A stretch of 64,000 bases of DNA from an uncultured Eubacteriales bacterium (GCA_900545865.1 URAN01000001.1:62001-126000); one strand, 5' to 3'; positions 8,043-16,295 are shown, counted from the first letter of the stretch. Notes: a model not told the origin generated them from the sequence alone. Translations and numbers: made by a program.

Positions 8043-8228
8043 ATGGCTAAGAAATCTATGGTTGTAAAACAGCAAAGAAAGCAAAAGTATTCAACCCGTG
8101 AATACAACAGATGTAAAATCTGCGGCAGACCGCACGCTTACCTTCGTAAGTTCGGTATTTGCAGAATCTGCTTTAGAGAGCTGGCTTACAAAGGTCAGAT
8201 TCCCGGCGTAAAGAAAGCGTCATGGTAA
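8043..8228 (+). CDS. rpsN: 30S ribosomal protein S14, zinc-binding (type Z)
   Basis: The 61-residue product is the short form of S14. Four cysteines in two CxxC pairs (CKIC and CRIC), separated by GRPHAYLRKFGI, bind zinc. The longer zinc-free S14 made under zinc starvation is not seen in the window. S14 belongs to the 30S head. A GGAGG site lies 10 nt upstream. Confidence 0.97.
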   Translation: MAKKSMVVKQQRKQKYSTREYNRCKICGRPHAYLRKFGICRICFRELAYKGQIPGVKKASW

Positions 8229-8322
8229 GCTGAATTTCAGTAATGATGAGGCAAGGTGACCGACATTGGATGTCACGGACGGTCAAACCAGCTTCTATTC
8301 CGATAAAAAGGAGGTTAAAAAT

Positions 8323-8721
8323 ATGCATATAACAGATCCGATAGCGGATATGCTGACAAGAATCAGGAATGCAAATGATGCAAGACACACGACTGTTGAC
8401 ATTCCCGCATCAAAAATGAAAAAGGCGATTGCTGACATACTTTTAAACGAAGGCTATGTCAAGAACGTTGAAGTAATAGAGGATAAGGTACAGGATATAA
8501 TCCGTATAACACTCAAGTATGCAGAGAACAAACAGAAGGTTCTTACAGGTTTGAAAAGGGTAAGTAAACCCGGCCTTCGTTCTTACGCATCAAAGGATGA
8601 GCTTCCCAAGGTACTCAAGGGACTCGGTATAGCAATTATCTCTACTTCAAAGGGCGTTATGACGGACAAACAGGCTCGTCAGGAAAACGTAGGCGGAGAA
8701 GTATTGGCATTTGTTTGGTAA
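8323..8721 (+). CDS. rpsH: 30S ribosomal protein S8
   Basis: The 132-residue product begins MHITDPIADMLTRIRNAND and ends with the conserved ISTSKGVMTDKQARQENVGGE region of S8, which binds the 16S central domain and in some bacteria also represses the spc operon. The open frame extends to 8266, but the ATG at 8323 follows AAAAGGAGG at the right distance and matches the family N-terminus. Confidence 0.97.
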   Translation: MHITDPIADMLTRIRNANDARHTTVDIPASKMKKAIADILLNEGYVKNVEVIEDKVQDIIRITLKYAENKQKVLTGLKRVSKPGLRSYASKDELPKVLKGLGIAIISTSKGVMTDKQARQENVGGEVLAFVW

Positions 8722-8757
8722 GACATTTACTTTTATGTAAGAAAGGAGGAGAATTCA

Positions 8758-9303
8758 TTGTCACGTATAGGAAAAATGCCGATTGAGGTAGCCGCAGGTG
8801 TTACCGTTACAGTCGGTGAGAACAATGAAGTTACCGTAAAAGGTCCCAAGGGCGAGCTTAAACAGGCTTTGTCTAAGGATATGATTATAGAACAAAACGG
8901 CAATGTTATTGAGGTTAAGCGCCCGTCGGACGACAAAGAACACAGAGCTTTGCACGGCTTGACAAGATCGCTGCTTCATAATATGGTTGTCGGTGTAACC
9001 GATGGTTTCAAGAAAGAACTTGAAATAAACGGTGTCGGCTACAGAGCTGCAAAGCAAGGTAAAAAACTCGTAATGAATCTCGGTTATTCTCACCAGGTTG
9101 AGATGGAGGAAATCGACGGTATAACAATCGATGTTCCTCAGCCGAACCAGATTATTATTTCAGGTCCGGATAAGCAAAAGGTTGGACAGTTCGCTGCTAA
9201 CGTTCGCGAAAAGAGACCTCCCGAACCGTACAAGGGCAAGGGTATTAAATACGTTGATGAACACATCAGACGTAAGGAAGGTAAAGCCGGTTCTAAGAAG
9301 TAA
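8758..9303 (+). CDS. rplF: 50S ribosomal protein L6 (TTG start)
   Basis: The 181-residue product starts SRIGKMPIEVAAGVTV and includes the duplicated L6 fold and the C-terminal signature EKRPPEPYKGKGIKY. L6 lies near the factor-binding site of the 50S subunit. The start is TTG at 8758, preceded by AAAGGAGG; no ATG fits the family N-terminus. The rare start codon may tune its translation. Confidence 0.96.
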   Translation: MSRIGKMPIEVAAGVTVTVGENNEVTVKGPKGELKQALSKDMIIEQNGNVIEVKRPSDDKEHRALHGLTRSLLHNMVVGVTDGFKKELEINGVGYRAAKQGKKLVMNLGYSHQVEMEEIDGITIDVPQPNQIIISGPDKQKVGQFAANVREKRPPEPYKGKGIKYVDEHIRRKEGKAGSKK

Positions 9304-9328
9304 TTAACCGTCAGGAGGTGTAAACTTA

Positions 9329-9691
9329 ATGATTAAGAAGACAAACAGTAATGTATCAAGACTCGCAAGACACGCAAGAGTTCGTAAAAAGGTATCGGGT
9401 ACTGCCGAGCTTCCCAGACTCTGTGTTTTCAGAAGTCTTAAAAACATATACGCTCAGATCATTGATGATACCGCAGGAAAGACGTTGGCTTCTGCATCTT
9501 CTCTTGACGCAGAACTTAAGGCAAACTACGGCGGAAACAAAGACGCCGCAAAGGCGGTCGGCGCACTTGTTGCAAAGCGCGCTCTTGACGCCGGTATTTC
9601 CGAGGTTGTATTCGACAGAGGCGGATATGTATATCACGGCAGAGTTGCAGAACTCGCAGAAGGCGCTCGTGAGGGCGGCCTGAAATTCTAA
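9329..9691 (+). CDS. rplR: 50S ribosomal protein L18
   Basis: The 120-residue product has RLARHARVRKKVSGTAELPRL, the L18 N-terminal arm, then VFRSLKNIYAQIIDD and the final FDRGGYVYHGRVAELAEGAREGGL-type end. It binds 5S rRNA together with L5. AGGAGG lies 9 nt upstream of the ATG. Confidence 0.97.
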   Translation: MIKKTNSNVSRLARHARVRKKVSGTAELPRLCVFRSLKNIYAQIIDDTAGKTLASASSLDAELKANYGGNKDAAKAVGALVAKRALDAGISEVVFDRGGYVYHGRVAELAEGAREGGLKF

Positions 9692-9717
9692 TTTGTTTGA
9701 AAGAGGTGAATCGTTAA

Positions 9718-10248
9718 ATGGCAGAGAAGGGTGAAAGAACCAAAAAGCAGGCCCGTATAGAGGCGGACACGCTTGATATTCAAGAAAAGGTAGTTCATCT
9801 TAACCGTGTTGCAAAGGTTGTAAAGGGCGGACGTACATTCCGTTTCAGCGCGTTGGTTGTTGTCGGTGACGGCAACGGTCACGTTGGCTGCGGAATGGGC
9901 AAAGCGGCAGAAATTCCGGACGCAATTCGCAAGGGAATCGATGACGCAAAGAAAAATATGATTACCGTTCCTATGTACAACAGCACAATACCGCATGAAA
10001 TCATCGGTGAATACGGCGCAGGCAGAGTTTTACTCAAGCCGGCGGCAGAAGGTACCGGTGTTATCGCCGGCGGTCCCGCACGTGCGGTACTTGAACTTGC
10101 AGGTATCAGAGATATAAGAACAAAATGTTTGCGCAGCAATAATCCCAAGAATGTTGTTGCCGCAACGATAGAGGGTCTGGCATCGCTCAAGAGTGTAGAA
10201 GAGGTTGCTCAGCTCAGAGGTAGAAAGCCTGAAGAGATCCTCGGTTAA
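9718..10248 (+). CDS. rpsE: 30S ribosomal protein S5
   Basis: The 176-residue product contains the double-stranded-RNA-binding fold of S5 (LNRVAKVVKGGRTFRFSALV) and the later signature RAVLELAGIRDIRTKCLRS. S5 helps translational accuracy and the mRNA entry helicase. GAGGTG precedes the ATG by about 9 nt. rpmD follows after 29 nt. Confidence 0.97.
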   Translation: MAEKGERTKKQARIEADTLDIQEKVVHLNRVAKVVKGGRTFRFSALVVVGDGNGHVGCGMGKAAEIPDAIRKGIDDAKKNMITVPMYNSTIPHEIIGEYGAGRVLLKPAAEGTGVIAGGPARAVLELAGIRDIRTKCLRSNNPKNVVAATIEGLASLKSVEEVAQLRGRKPEEILG

Positions 10249-10277
10249 TTAAATTAAAAAGACAGGAGGGTTTATCC

Positions 10278-10457
10278 TTGGCTAATACAATTAAAGTTAC
10301 TCTTAAAAAGAGTACAATCGGATGCAAAAAAGACCAGATTGCAACAGTTGAGGCACTTGGATTGAGAAAAATCGGTCAAAGTGTTGAAAAGCCTGACAAT
10401 CCTCAGACCAGAGGAATGGTATTTAAGGTTAAGCACTTGGTAGAGGTATCCGAATAA
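10278..10457 (+). CDS. rpmD: 50S ribosomal protein L30 (TTG start)
   Basis: A TTG at 10278, 8 nt after ACAGGAGG, opens a 59-codon frame whose product begins ANTIKVTLKKSTIGCKK and contains TVEALGLRKIGQSV and DNPQTRGMVFKVKHLV, typical of L30. The length equals the family norm. The start codon is not ATG, so simple ATG-based searches miss it. It sits between rpsE and rplO as in most bacteria. L30 binds the 23S rRNA near the 5S site. Confidence 0.96.
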   Translation: MANTIKVTLKKSTIGCKKDQIATVEALGLRKIGQSVEKPDNPQTRGMVFKVKHLVEVSE

Positions 10458-10523
10458 TAAACGGATTAAACGGGAAATATCCCGTTAAACTAATTTTTGA
10501 TAAATAAGGAGGAGGTGTACTCA

Positions 10524-10964
10524 ATGAAACTTCATGAATTATCTCCGAGCGAAGGCTCAAAAAAGAATTCATTCAGAGTCGGCAGAGGCCACGGAAGCGG
10601 CAACGGTAAGACTGCCGGTAAGGGTCATAAGGGTCAAAATGCCCGTAGCGGCGGCGGTGTTCGTCCCGGTTTTGAAGGCGGACAGATGCCAATTTACAGA
10701 AGACTGCCTAAGCGTGGATTTAAAAACATCTTTGCAAAGAAATATGTTTCGATTAATGTTGAGCAGCTGAATAAATTGGAAAACGGCACAGAGGTTACGG
10801 CTGATGTATTAAAAGAGGCCGGAATCATCTCTAAGGTTTGCGACGGCGTGGTTATTCTCGGCCGCGGTGAGCTTGAGAAAAAGCTGACCGTAAAAGCAAG
10901 CAGATTTACAAAATCTGCGGCTGAAAAGATTGCGGCTGCCGGCGGAAAGGCTGAGGAGGTATAA
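10524..10964 (+). CDS. rplO: 50S ribosomal protein L15
   Basis: The 146-residue product starts MKLHELSPSEGSKKNS and shows the Gly/Arg-rich N-terminal extension (GRGHGSGNGKTAGKGHKGQ, GGGVRPGFEGGQMP) that penetrates the 23S rRNA. The frame is open from 10497, but the ATG at 10524 follows GGAGGAGG and gives the family N-terminus. It is followed 2 nt later by secY. Confidence 0.97.
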   Translation: MKLHELSPSEGSKKNSFRVGRGHGSGNGKTAGKGHKGQNARSGGGVRPGFEGGQMPIYRRLPKRGFKNIFAKKYVSINVEQLNKLENGTEVTADVLKEAGIISKVCDGVVILGRGELEKKLTVKASRFTKSAAEKIAAAGGKAEEV

Positions 10965-10966
10965 CA

Positions 10967-12247
10967 ATGTTTGATACAATCAGAAATGCATGGAAGATTG
11001 TTGACCTTCGCAAAAAACTGATATATACATTTATAATGCTGATAATATTCAGGCTCGGTTCAACAATTCCGGTTCCGTTGATAAACCCGGATATGCTTGA
11101 ACAGATGTTTACCGGTGATAACACAATGTTCGGTTTTATCGACATTGTATCCGGTGGTGCGTTTAAGAATGCAACAATCTTTGCGATGAGCATTACACCG
11201 TACATCAACTCATCGATTATTATGCAGCTTTTGTGTGTAGCAATCCCTGCGCTTGAGAGATTGCAAAAAGAGGGCGAAGAAGGCAGAAAAAAGATTGGTC
11301 AGTTTATGAGATACGGTACGGTTGTACTCGCTATCATACAGGCTGTCGGTCTTTACTTCCTGCTGAAAAGCTCAAATGCTATAACCAACCCCGGTTGGCA
11401 GTCGGCAATTGTTATAATCACAACATTTACCGCGGGTACTGCTTTCCTTATGTGGCTCGGTGAACAGATTACGGAAAAAGGCGTCGGTAACGGTATCTCG
11501 CTTATAATCTTTGCAGGTATCGTATCACGTATTCCCGATATGGCAAAAACGCTTTATGCATCGGTCGAGAGCGGCGCTCTCAACTGGCTTATGGTTGCGG
11601 TAATTTTGGCTTTCGCTCTGTTGATTATTGCATTTGTTGTAATGATGAACGAGGCGGAACGCCGCTTGCCTGTACAATATGCAAAGCGTGTGGTAGGCAG
11701 AAAAATGTATGGCGGACAAAGCACGCATATTCCCATTAAGGTTGCGGGCGCAGGTGTTATTCCTATCATCTTCGCAATGTCGATTATGGCTTTCCCCGGA
11801 ACAATCGCAAGCTTCTTCGGAAAAACCGCTCAAAGCGGCGGATTCTGGGGTGCGTTCCTGTGGGTATTCTCGGGTCAGTCATGGATATATGCAGTATTGT
11901 ACTTCTTGCTGATTATATTCTTCACATATTTCTATACGGCAATTCAGTTCAATCCGATTGAAATGTCAAACAATATGAAGAAGAACGGTGGATTTATTCC
12001 GGGTATAAGACCGGGCAGACCCACATCGGATTATATAGCAAGAGTTCTGTCAAGAGTTACGCTTGCAGGTGCATTTTTCCTTGCATTTATTGCGGTTATC
12101 CCGATTTTTATGAATCTGGGACTGCACATTTCAAACTTCTCAATCGGTGGTACATCATTGCTAATCGTTGTCGGTGTTGCACTTGAAACGGTTCAGAATA
12201 TGGAATCACAGATGCTTATGCGTCACTATAAGGGATTTTTGGAATAA
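10967..12247 (+). CDS. secY: Protein translocase subunit SecY
   Basis: The 426-residue, ten-helix membrane protein forms the core Sec channel with SecE and SecG. Visible marks are the N-terminal RLGSTIPVPLINPD, the helix-2 plug region IFAMSITPYINSSIIMQLL, and the cytoplasmic loops QYAKRVVGRKMYGGQSTHIP and GFIPGIRPGRPT that contact the ribosome and SecA. It starts 2 nt after rplO with GGAGG inside the rplO end, so it is co-translated with the ribosomal proteins. Confidence 0.97.
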   Translation: MFDTIRNAWKIVDLRKKLIYTFIMLIIFRLGSTIPVPLINPDMLEQMFTGDNTMFGFIDIVSGGAFKNATIFAMSITPYINSSIIMQLLCVAIPALERLQKEGEEGRKKIGQFMRYGTVVLAIIQAVGLYFLLKSSNAITNPGWQSAIVIITTFTAGTAFLMWLGEQITEKGVGNGISLIIFAGIVSRIPDMAKTLYASVESGALNWLMVAVILAFALLIIAFVVMMNEAERRLPVQYAKRVVGRKMYGGQSTHIPIKVAGAGVIPIIFAMSIMAFPGTIASFFGKTAQSGGFWGAFLWVFSGQSWIYAVLYFLLIIFFTYFYTAIQFNPIEMSNNMKKNGGFIPGIRPGRPTSDYIARVLSRVTLAGAFFLAFIAVIPIFMNLGLHISNFSIGGTSLLIVVGVALETVQNMESQMLMRHYKGFLE

Positions 12248-12299
12248 ACTGAATAATTCACACGGTAAAATTCCGTGTTTGTGTACGGAGGAGCAGAAG

Positions 12300-12347
12300 A
12301 TGAACCTTGAAATATTAGGGAAAGATTCTGCTTCTGTACGTTTATAG
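12300..12347 (+). CDS. Possible 15-codon leader peptide before adk
   Basis: GGAGGAG (12287-12293) lies 6 nt before an ATG that opens a 15-codon frame ending in TAG at 12347. The ribosome site is stronger than that of most genes here. CAGAAG near the start codon can pair with CTTCTG near the end, and a second small hairpin (TACGGTAC with GTGCCGTA, about 12370-12392) follows before adk. The peptide has no recognised motif. It may be a translated leader or chance. Confidence 0.3.
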   Translation: MNLEILGKDSASVRL

Positions 12348-12433
12348 AACAAAATTTCGGTACGGTACAAATATATGTGTGCCGTATCGCCGGCAAAGAA
12401 TCTTAATTTGTCGATTATGAAAGGGTGTAATTT

Positions 12434-13072
12434 ATGCGACTTATATTATTAGCAGCGCCGGGCGCCGGCAAAGGTACCCAGGCAGAAAGGCTTAGCACAC
12501 ATTTCGGAATACCCACTATTTCAACGGGTGCTATCCTGAGAAAGAATATTTCAGAGGGAACTGAGCTTGGTAAACTTGCAAAGAAATATATAGATGACGG
12601 AAATCTTATTCCCGATGACGTGATGATAGATGTTATGAAATCTCGTTTGTCAGAGGATGATTGTAAAGCCGGATTCATATTGGACGGCTTTCCGAGAACA
12701 ATTACACAGGCACACGAACTCGATAAATCCGATATTGATATTGATTGTGTGCTTAATATCGAGGTTGCGGATGACGTTATTATCGAGCGCCTTGCCGGAA
12801 GATTGGAATGCAGCAATTGTGCAGCGACATTCCATAAAATTTACTGTAAGCCAAAGGTTGACGGTGTATGTGATAAATGCGGCGGTAAGCTGGTTACGCG
12901 TGCGGATGATAAACCCGAGACAGTAAAGAGCAGACTTAAAACATACCACAGTCAAACCGAGCCTTTGCTTGCGTTCTATAAAGAAAGAAATATGCTTAAA
13001 ACCGTAGTAGGCGGCGGCAGCATAGAGGACACAACAAAAGAAGTTTTGGATATACTTGATAATCTGAAATAG
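12434..13072 (+). CDS. adk: Adenylate kinase, zinc-lid type
   Basis: The 212-residue enzyme converts ATP plus AMP to two ADP. The P-loop is APGAGKGTQ at residues 8-16, the NMP-binding segment follows (STGAILR), FILDGFPRT holds the Arg that binds AMP, and the LID carries four cysteines (CSNC and CDKC) that bind structural zinc, as usual in Gram-positives. It lies between secY and map, the common order. The ATG at 12434 follows AAAGGG. Confidence 0.97.
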   Translation: MRLILLAAPGAGKGTQAERLSTHFGIPTISTGAILRKNISEGTELGKLAKKYIDDGNLIPDDVMIDVMKSRLSEDDCKAGFILDGFPRTITQAHELDKSDIDIDCVLNIEVADDVIIERLAGRLECSNCAATFHKIYCKPKVDGVCDKCGGKLVTRADDKPETVKSRLKTYHSQTEPLLAFYKERNMLKTVVGGGSIEDTTKEVLDILDNLK

Positions 13073-13083
13073 TATTTATTTTG

Positions 13084-13114
13084 CCCGAAACGGTCGTATT
13101 TTGACCGTTTCGGG
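13084..13114 (+). promoter_or_regulatory. Strong hairpin in the adk-map gap
   Basis: CCCGAAACGGTC (13084-13095) and GACCGTTTCGGG (13103-13114) form a perfect 12-bp stem with a 7-nt loop. The following bases are G-rich rather than T-rich, so it is not a classical terminator; it may stabilise or mark processing of the mRNA. Confidence 0.45.
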
Positions 13115-13154
13115 GCGGATATTTTGAAACATAAATTAAGGAGAGCGAGCATAA

Positions 13155-13904
13155 ATGGTAACAATAAAGTCAAAGTCGGAAATCGAGAAAATGAAGATAG
13201 CCGGCAGTGTGACCTACGGAGCGCTTGCGGAGATAGAGAAAACAGTAAAACCCGGAATGACAACGGCAGAGGTAAATCGGATTGCAGACAGATATATAAG
13301 GTCGCACGGTTGTACGCCGTCGTCAAAAGGTTACGGCGGTTTCCCAGGAAGTATTTGTACAAGTGTGAATGATGTAATCATCCACGGTATTCCGGGACCG
13401 TATGTTTTAAAAGAGGGCGATTTGCTGAGTGTGGATATTGTATCGGGATACAAAGGCTATCACGGCGACGCGGCGCGAACATTCGGCGTCGGAAGAATAT
13501 CCGATGAAGCACAACGCTTGATAGATGCAACAAAACAGAGCTTTTTTGAAGGCATCGAAAAAGCTCGAGAGGGTTACAGAATCGGTGATATTTCGGCACA
13601 GATACAGCATTATGTCGAAAACCACGGCTTTTCGGTTCTCAGAGGTTATTGCGGACACGGAATCGGTTCGGAAATGCATGAGGACCCGGAGATTCCGAAT
13701 TATGTAACATCAAAAAGAGGTATCAGAATCAAAGCCGGAATGTGCCTTGCGATTGAACCGATGGTTTGTCAGTTTGACTATAAGTATTATATCGGCGATG
13801 ATGATTGGGCGGTTATAATGCGTGACGGCGGACTGACCGCGCACTATGAAAACACCGTTCTTGTCACAAACGGCGAGCCGGTAATATTGACAAAGCCGTG
13901 GTAA
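13155..13904 (+). CDS. map: Methionine aminopeptidase, type I
   Basis: The 249-residue cytoplasmic enzyme removes the initiator Met from nascent proteins. The metal ligands of the pita-bread fold are visible: Asp in LLSVDIVSGYKGYHGDAART, His in GYCGHGIGSEMHEDPEIPN, Glu in LAIEPMV and the final Glu in TAHYENTVLVT. The length is the normal short form without an N-terminal zinc extension. GGAGAGCGAG precedes the ATG. It is co-directional with adk and the KOW gene. Confidence 0.97.
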   Translation: MVTIKSKSEIEKMKIAGSVTYGALAEIEKTVKPGMTTAEVNRIADRYIRSHGCTPSSKGYGGFPGSICTSVNDVIIHGIPGPYVLKEGDLLSVDIVSGYKGYHGDAARTFGVGRISDEAQRLIDATKQSFFEGIEKAREGYRIGDISAQIQHYVENHGFSVLRGYCGHGIGSEMHEDPEIPNYVTSKRGIRIKAGMCLAIEPMVCQFDYKYYIGDDDWAVIMRDGGLTAHYENTVLVTNGEPVILTKPW

Positions 13905-13925
13905 CTGTCAGAGAGGCGGATAAGG

Positions 13926-14216
13926 ATGCATTTGACAGATAACAAAAAGCATACGCTCAAAAAGGGCGATTTTGTAATCTCGCTTTGCGGACACGATAAG
14001 GATTCAATCTTTGTTGTGCTTGATACGGAACAAAACTATGTAATTGTTTGTGACGGAAAGAACCGCAAATCAGACAAGAGAAAACGAAAAAAATTCAGTC
14101 ATGTACGGTTTTTAAACCTACATACCGATGTAATAGATAAAGTGCCGTCTTATGCCGTTGACGCAAATGTCAGACGCGAGATAAAACGGCTGAAAGCGGA
14201 GTTGGAGCAAGAATAA
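13926..14216 (+). CDS. KOW-domain RNA-binding protein (L14e-like)
   Basis: The 96-residue basic protein has a KOW-type start (LKKGDFVISLCGHDKDSIFVVLD) followed by CDGKNRKSDKRKRKKFSHV and a helical, charged end. Small proteins of this kind, labelled as KOW-domain or L14e-like RNA-binding proteins, commonly sit between map and infA in Clostridia. A role with rRNA or mRNA is likely but not proven. AAGGATG gives a weak ribosome site; it starts 22 nt after map. Confidence 0.8.
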   Translation: MHLTDNKKHTLKKGDFVISLCGHDKDSIFVVLDTEQNYVIVCDGKNRKSDKRKRKKFSHVRFLNLHTDVIDKVPSYAVDANVRREIKRLKAELEQE

Positions 14217-14332
14217 AAGTATATTGCCGAATGATTCCGTGCGGCGAACAGTCGAGTGTGACAGCCGCATAAACTTAACACAGTTAAAAATTTAATTGAA
14301 AAAATACATATTAAATATCGGAGGTGAAACAT

Positions 14333-14551
14333 ATGTCTAAAGAGGATGTTTTGGAAGTAGAGGGAACCGTGCAAGAGGCTTTGCCGAATGCAATGTTCAA
14401 AGTTGAGCTTGAAAACGGTCACCAAATATTGGCGCACATTTCGGGCAAACTCAGAATGCACTTTATAAGAATTTTGCCGGGCGATAAAGTTACGGTTGAA
14501 ATTTCACCGTATGACCTTACCAAGGGCAGAATTACGTGGAGAGCAAAATAA
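14333..14551 (+). CDS. infA: Translation initiation factor IF-1
   Basis: The 72-residue product is a single OB-fold, starting MSKEDVLEVEGTVQEALPN and containing LENGHQILAHISGKLRMHFIRI and TKGRITWR, almost the family consensus. IF-1 binds the ribosomal A site during initiation. The ATG at 14333 gives the standard length; a GTG at 14324 overlaps the GGAGG and is not the start. In most Firmicutes rpmJ, rpsM, rpsK, rpsD, rpoA and rplQ follow; here they do not. Confidence 0.97.
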   Translation: MSKEDVLEVEGTVQEALPNAMFKVELENGHQILAHISGKLRMHFIRILPGDKVTVEISPYDLTKGRITWRAK

Positions 14552-14570
14552 CTAAATTAAGATTGTCACT

Positions 14571-14634
14571 CGCCTTGAGTTGGCGGCGGGTTCCGCTTAA
14601 TTTTTTCAGTGAGGATACAATCCCTCACTGAAAA
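14571..14634. repeat. Two-hairpin intergenic element, copy 1
   Basis: A short CGCC/GGCG hairpin (14571-14585) is followed by the 13-mer GGCGGCGGGTTCC (14582-14594) and then by a perfect 12-bp stem, TTTTCAGTGAGG (14603-14614) with CCTCACTGAAAA (14623-14634). The same 13-mer and the same CAGTG-stem layout recur at 16007-16077. It lies directly after infA, where operons end. Confidence 0.5.
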
Positions 14635-14681
14635 CGTTGAATGATGGGACTTTTAGTCCCTTATTGAATTTGGGTATAAAG

Positions 14682-14703
14682 GTCGGGTTATGCCCGACTT
14701 TTT
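14682..14703 (+). terminator. Intrinsic terminator of the ribosomal-protein operon
   Basis: GTCGGG-type stem: 14683-14687 with flanking G pairs with CCCGAC (14693-14698) around a 5-nt loop, followed by five T (14699-14703). A weaker hairpin, GGGAC with GTCCC, lies just before at 14646-14660. Confidence 0.75.
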
Positions 14704-14750
14704 ACATATATACTTAAAATTTGAGCATATACTTAGTTTTGGAGGAAGAA

Positions 14751-15941
14751 ATGTTAAAAGAAAAGCTTAAATCAGGAATTAAAAATCTGGCGTTGGGATT
14801 GGTTTTATCAGCGGTTGCAATTACCTTTTTCGGATGCGGCGATGTCGAACAGACATCGGGCGAGCTGACTCAAAGCGGAGCTAAAACCCAAAACGCACAA
14901 GAACAAAAAATAACAATTTCGTGCGCAGGGGATTGTACACTCGGAACAGACGCGGCGTTCGGCGGCGTGACTTTTCCGGTTGAAGTTCAGAATCAGGGCG
15001 GCGATTACAGCTATTTTCTCAAAAATGTTCAAAAATATTTTACAAATGATGATTTGACAATTGTCAATTTTGAGGGGACACTGACCGAACGCGGCACGCG
15101 AGAGGATAAAACCTTTGCGTTCAGAGGAAAACCCGAATATACAAAAGTTTTGACCGAGGGTTCGGTTGAGGCGGTCACGCTTGCGAATAATCACAGCCGC
15201 GATTATGGCGATATAAGTATGGAAGATACAAAAAAATACCTTGATGAGGCGGGAATAGCTTGGTTTGAAAATTTGAACACCAAGGTTATGGATGTTAAGG
15301 GAGTAAAGGTCGGGCTTGTCGGCTTATATGCATTGAACGGTTCAGCCGAGGGAAACCTGCCAAAGGCGATGGAGCAGGTTAAGAATGGCGGCGCAGAGGT
15401 TATTATTGTTCAAATACATTGGGGTGTTGAGGGTGATAACTATCCTCAGGACAGTCAGATAAGCCTTGCGCACAGGGCGATTGACAGCGGTGCGGATTTG
15501 GTTATAGGTCATCATCCGCACGTCTTACAGGGTATGGAATGTTATAAAGGCAGGATGATTGCGTACAGTATGGGTAACTTTTGTTTCGGCGGTAATCAGA
15601 ACCCGAGAGACAAGGATACTATGATTTACAGACAGACTTTTACGGTCAAAGACGGAAAAGTCACGGATTATAATGATTACAGCGTTGTCCCGTGTTCGCT
15701 GTCATCGACATCATCGAGAAATAATTATCAGCCTACGCCTGCCGAGGGCAGCGAAAAACAGAGAATAGCGGATAAAATTCAAAAATTCTCGGATAAACTC
15801 GGAAACATCAATGTCAAGTTTGAAGGTGTTTCGGCACAAAAGAGCGACAGCGAAACAAGATCTGAGGGCAAAACCGATGATTCCGAAAACCGCAGCGGCG
15901 GTAATAAACCAATAGAAACCGAAAATTCAATAATATTATAG
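14751..15941 (+). CDS. CapA-family lipoprotein (poly-gamma-glutamate capsule type phosphoesterase)
   Basis: The 396-residue protein has a lipoprotein signal ending in the lipobox FFGC (Cys29), then a CapA/PGA_cap metallophosphatase-like domain: SCAGDCTLGTD, TIVNFEGTLTERG, VTLANNHSRDYGD, VQIHWGVEGDNYPQ, ADLVIGHHPHVLQG and IAYSMGNFCFGG. In Bacillus CapA takes part in poly-gamma-glutamate export, but many homologues stand alone, as here, with no capB or capC nearby. The last 60 residues are Ser/Glu/Lys-rich and look disordered. ATG 14751 follows GGAGG by 5 nt; an upstream in-frame start at 14721 has no ribosome site. Confidence 0.85.
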   Translation: MLKEKLKSGIKNLALGLVLSAVAITFFGCGDVEQTSGELTQSGAKTQNAQEQKITISCAGDCTLGTDAAFGGVTFPVEVQNQGGDYSYFLKNVQKYFTNDDLTIVNFEGTLTERGTREDKTFAFRGKPEYTKVLTEGSVEAVTLANNHSRDYGDISMEDTKKYLDEAGIAWFENLNTKVMDVKGVKVGLVGLYALNGSAEGNLPKAMEQVKNGGAEVIIVQIHWGVEGDNYPQDSQISLAHRAIDSGADLVIGHHPHVLQGMECYKGRMIAYSMGNFCFGGNQNPRDKDTMIYRQTFTVKDGKVTDYNDYSVVPCSLSSTSSRNNYQPTPAEGSEKQRIADKIQKFSDKLGNINVKFEGVSAQKSDSETRSEGKTDDSENRSGGNKPIETENSIIL

Positions 15942-16006
15942 AGAATATCATTTGAAAATAAGACTTTATTGAAATAATATTTTTTATAACGTTGCCGCAG
16001 ATGTCC

Positions 16007-16154
16007 CCCGCCTCATAGGCGGCGGGTTCCATTCCGGAATTTCAGTGGGAGTTATAATCTCCCACTGGAATTCCGGAGGAGCCAATGCTCCCTGCGACTA
16101 TTGCAATCTGTCGCAAGTTCTGCTCTTTGCAAGCAAAGCAGAAGCGTTGCTCCG
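16007..16154. repeat. Highly structured intergenic element (five hairpins), copy 2
   Basis: This stretch holds consecutive inverted repeats: CCCGCC/GGCGG (16007-16026); a 19-bp stem 16033-16051 with 16059-16077 broken only by one T-G pair around loop TTATAAT; GGAGC/GCTCC (16077-16091); TGCGAC/GTCGCA (16093-16098, 16110-16115); and TTCTGC-TTTGC with GCAAA-GCAGAA (16118-16143). It shares the 13-mer GGCGGCGGGTTCC with copy 1. It contains no open frame. It could be a non-coding RNA or the end of a mobile element; the strand is unknown. The rest of the gene-free stretch 15942-16377 has one more hairpin, TATGCGAGACA with TGTCTCGCATA (16177-16205). Confidence 0.5.
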
Positions 16155-16266
16155 ATTTAAAATTTCAACAGCGACTATGCGAGACAATATATACTGTCTC
16201 GCATAAATAGTATTTGTATACAAAAGTTTAAATTATTTTTTAGTAAAGATGCGATATGGCGGATTA

Positions 16267-16295
16267 TTGAAATAAAATTGAGAATATGATATAAT
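16267..16295 (+). promoter_or_regulatory. Promoter of the ABC exporter gene, with overlapping dyad
   Basis: TTGAAA (16267-16272) and TATAAT (16290-16295) are 17 nt apart with a TG extended -10. A dyad, ATATGATA (16284-16291) and TATCATAT (16305-16312), with an inner ATAAGT/ACTTAT, spans the -10 and start site and could be a repressor operator. Confidence 0.65.
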
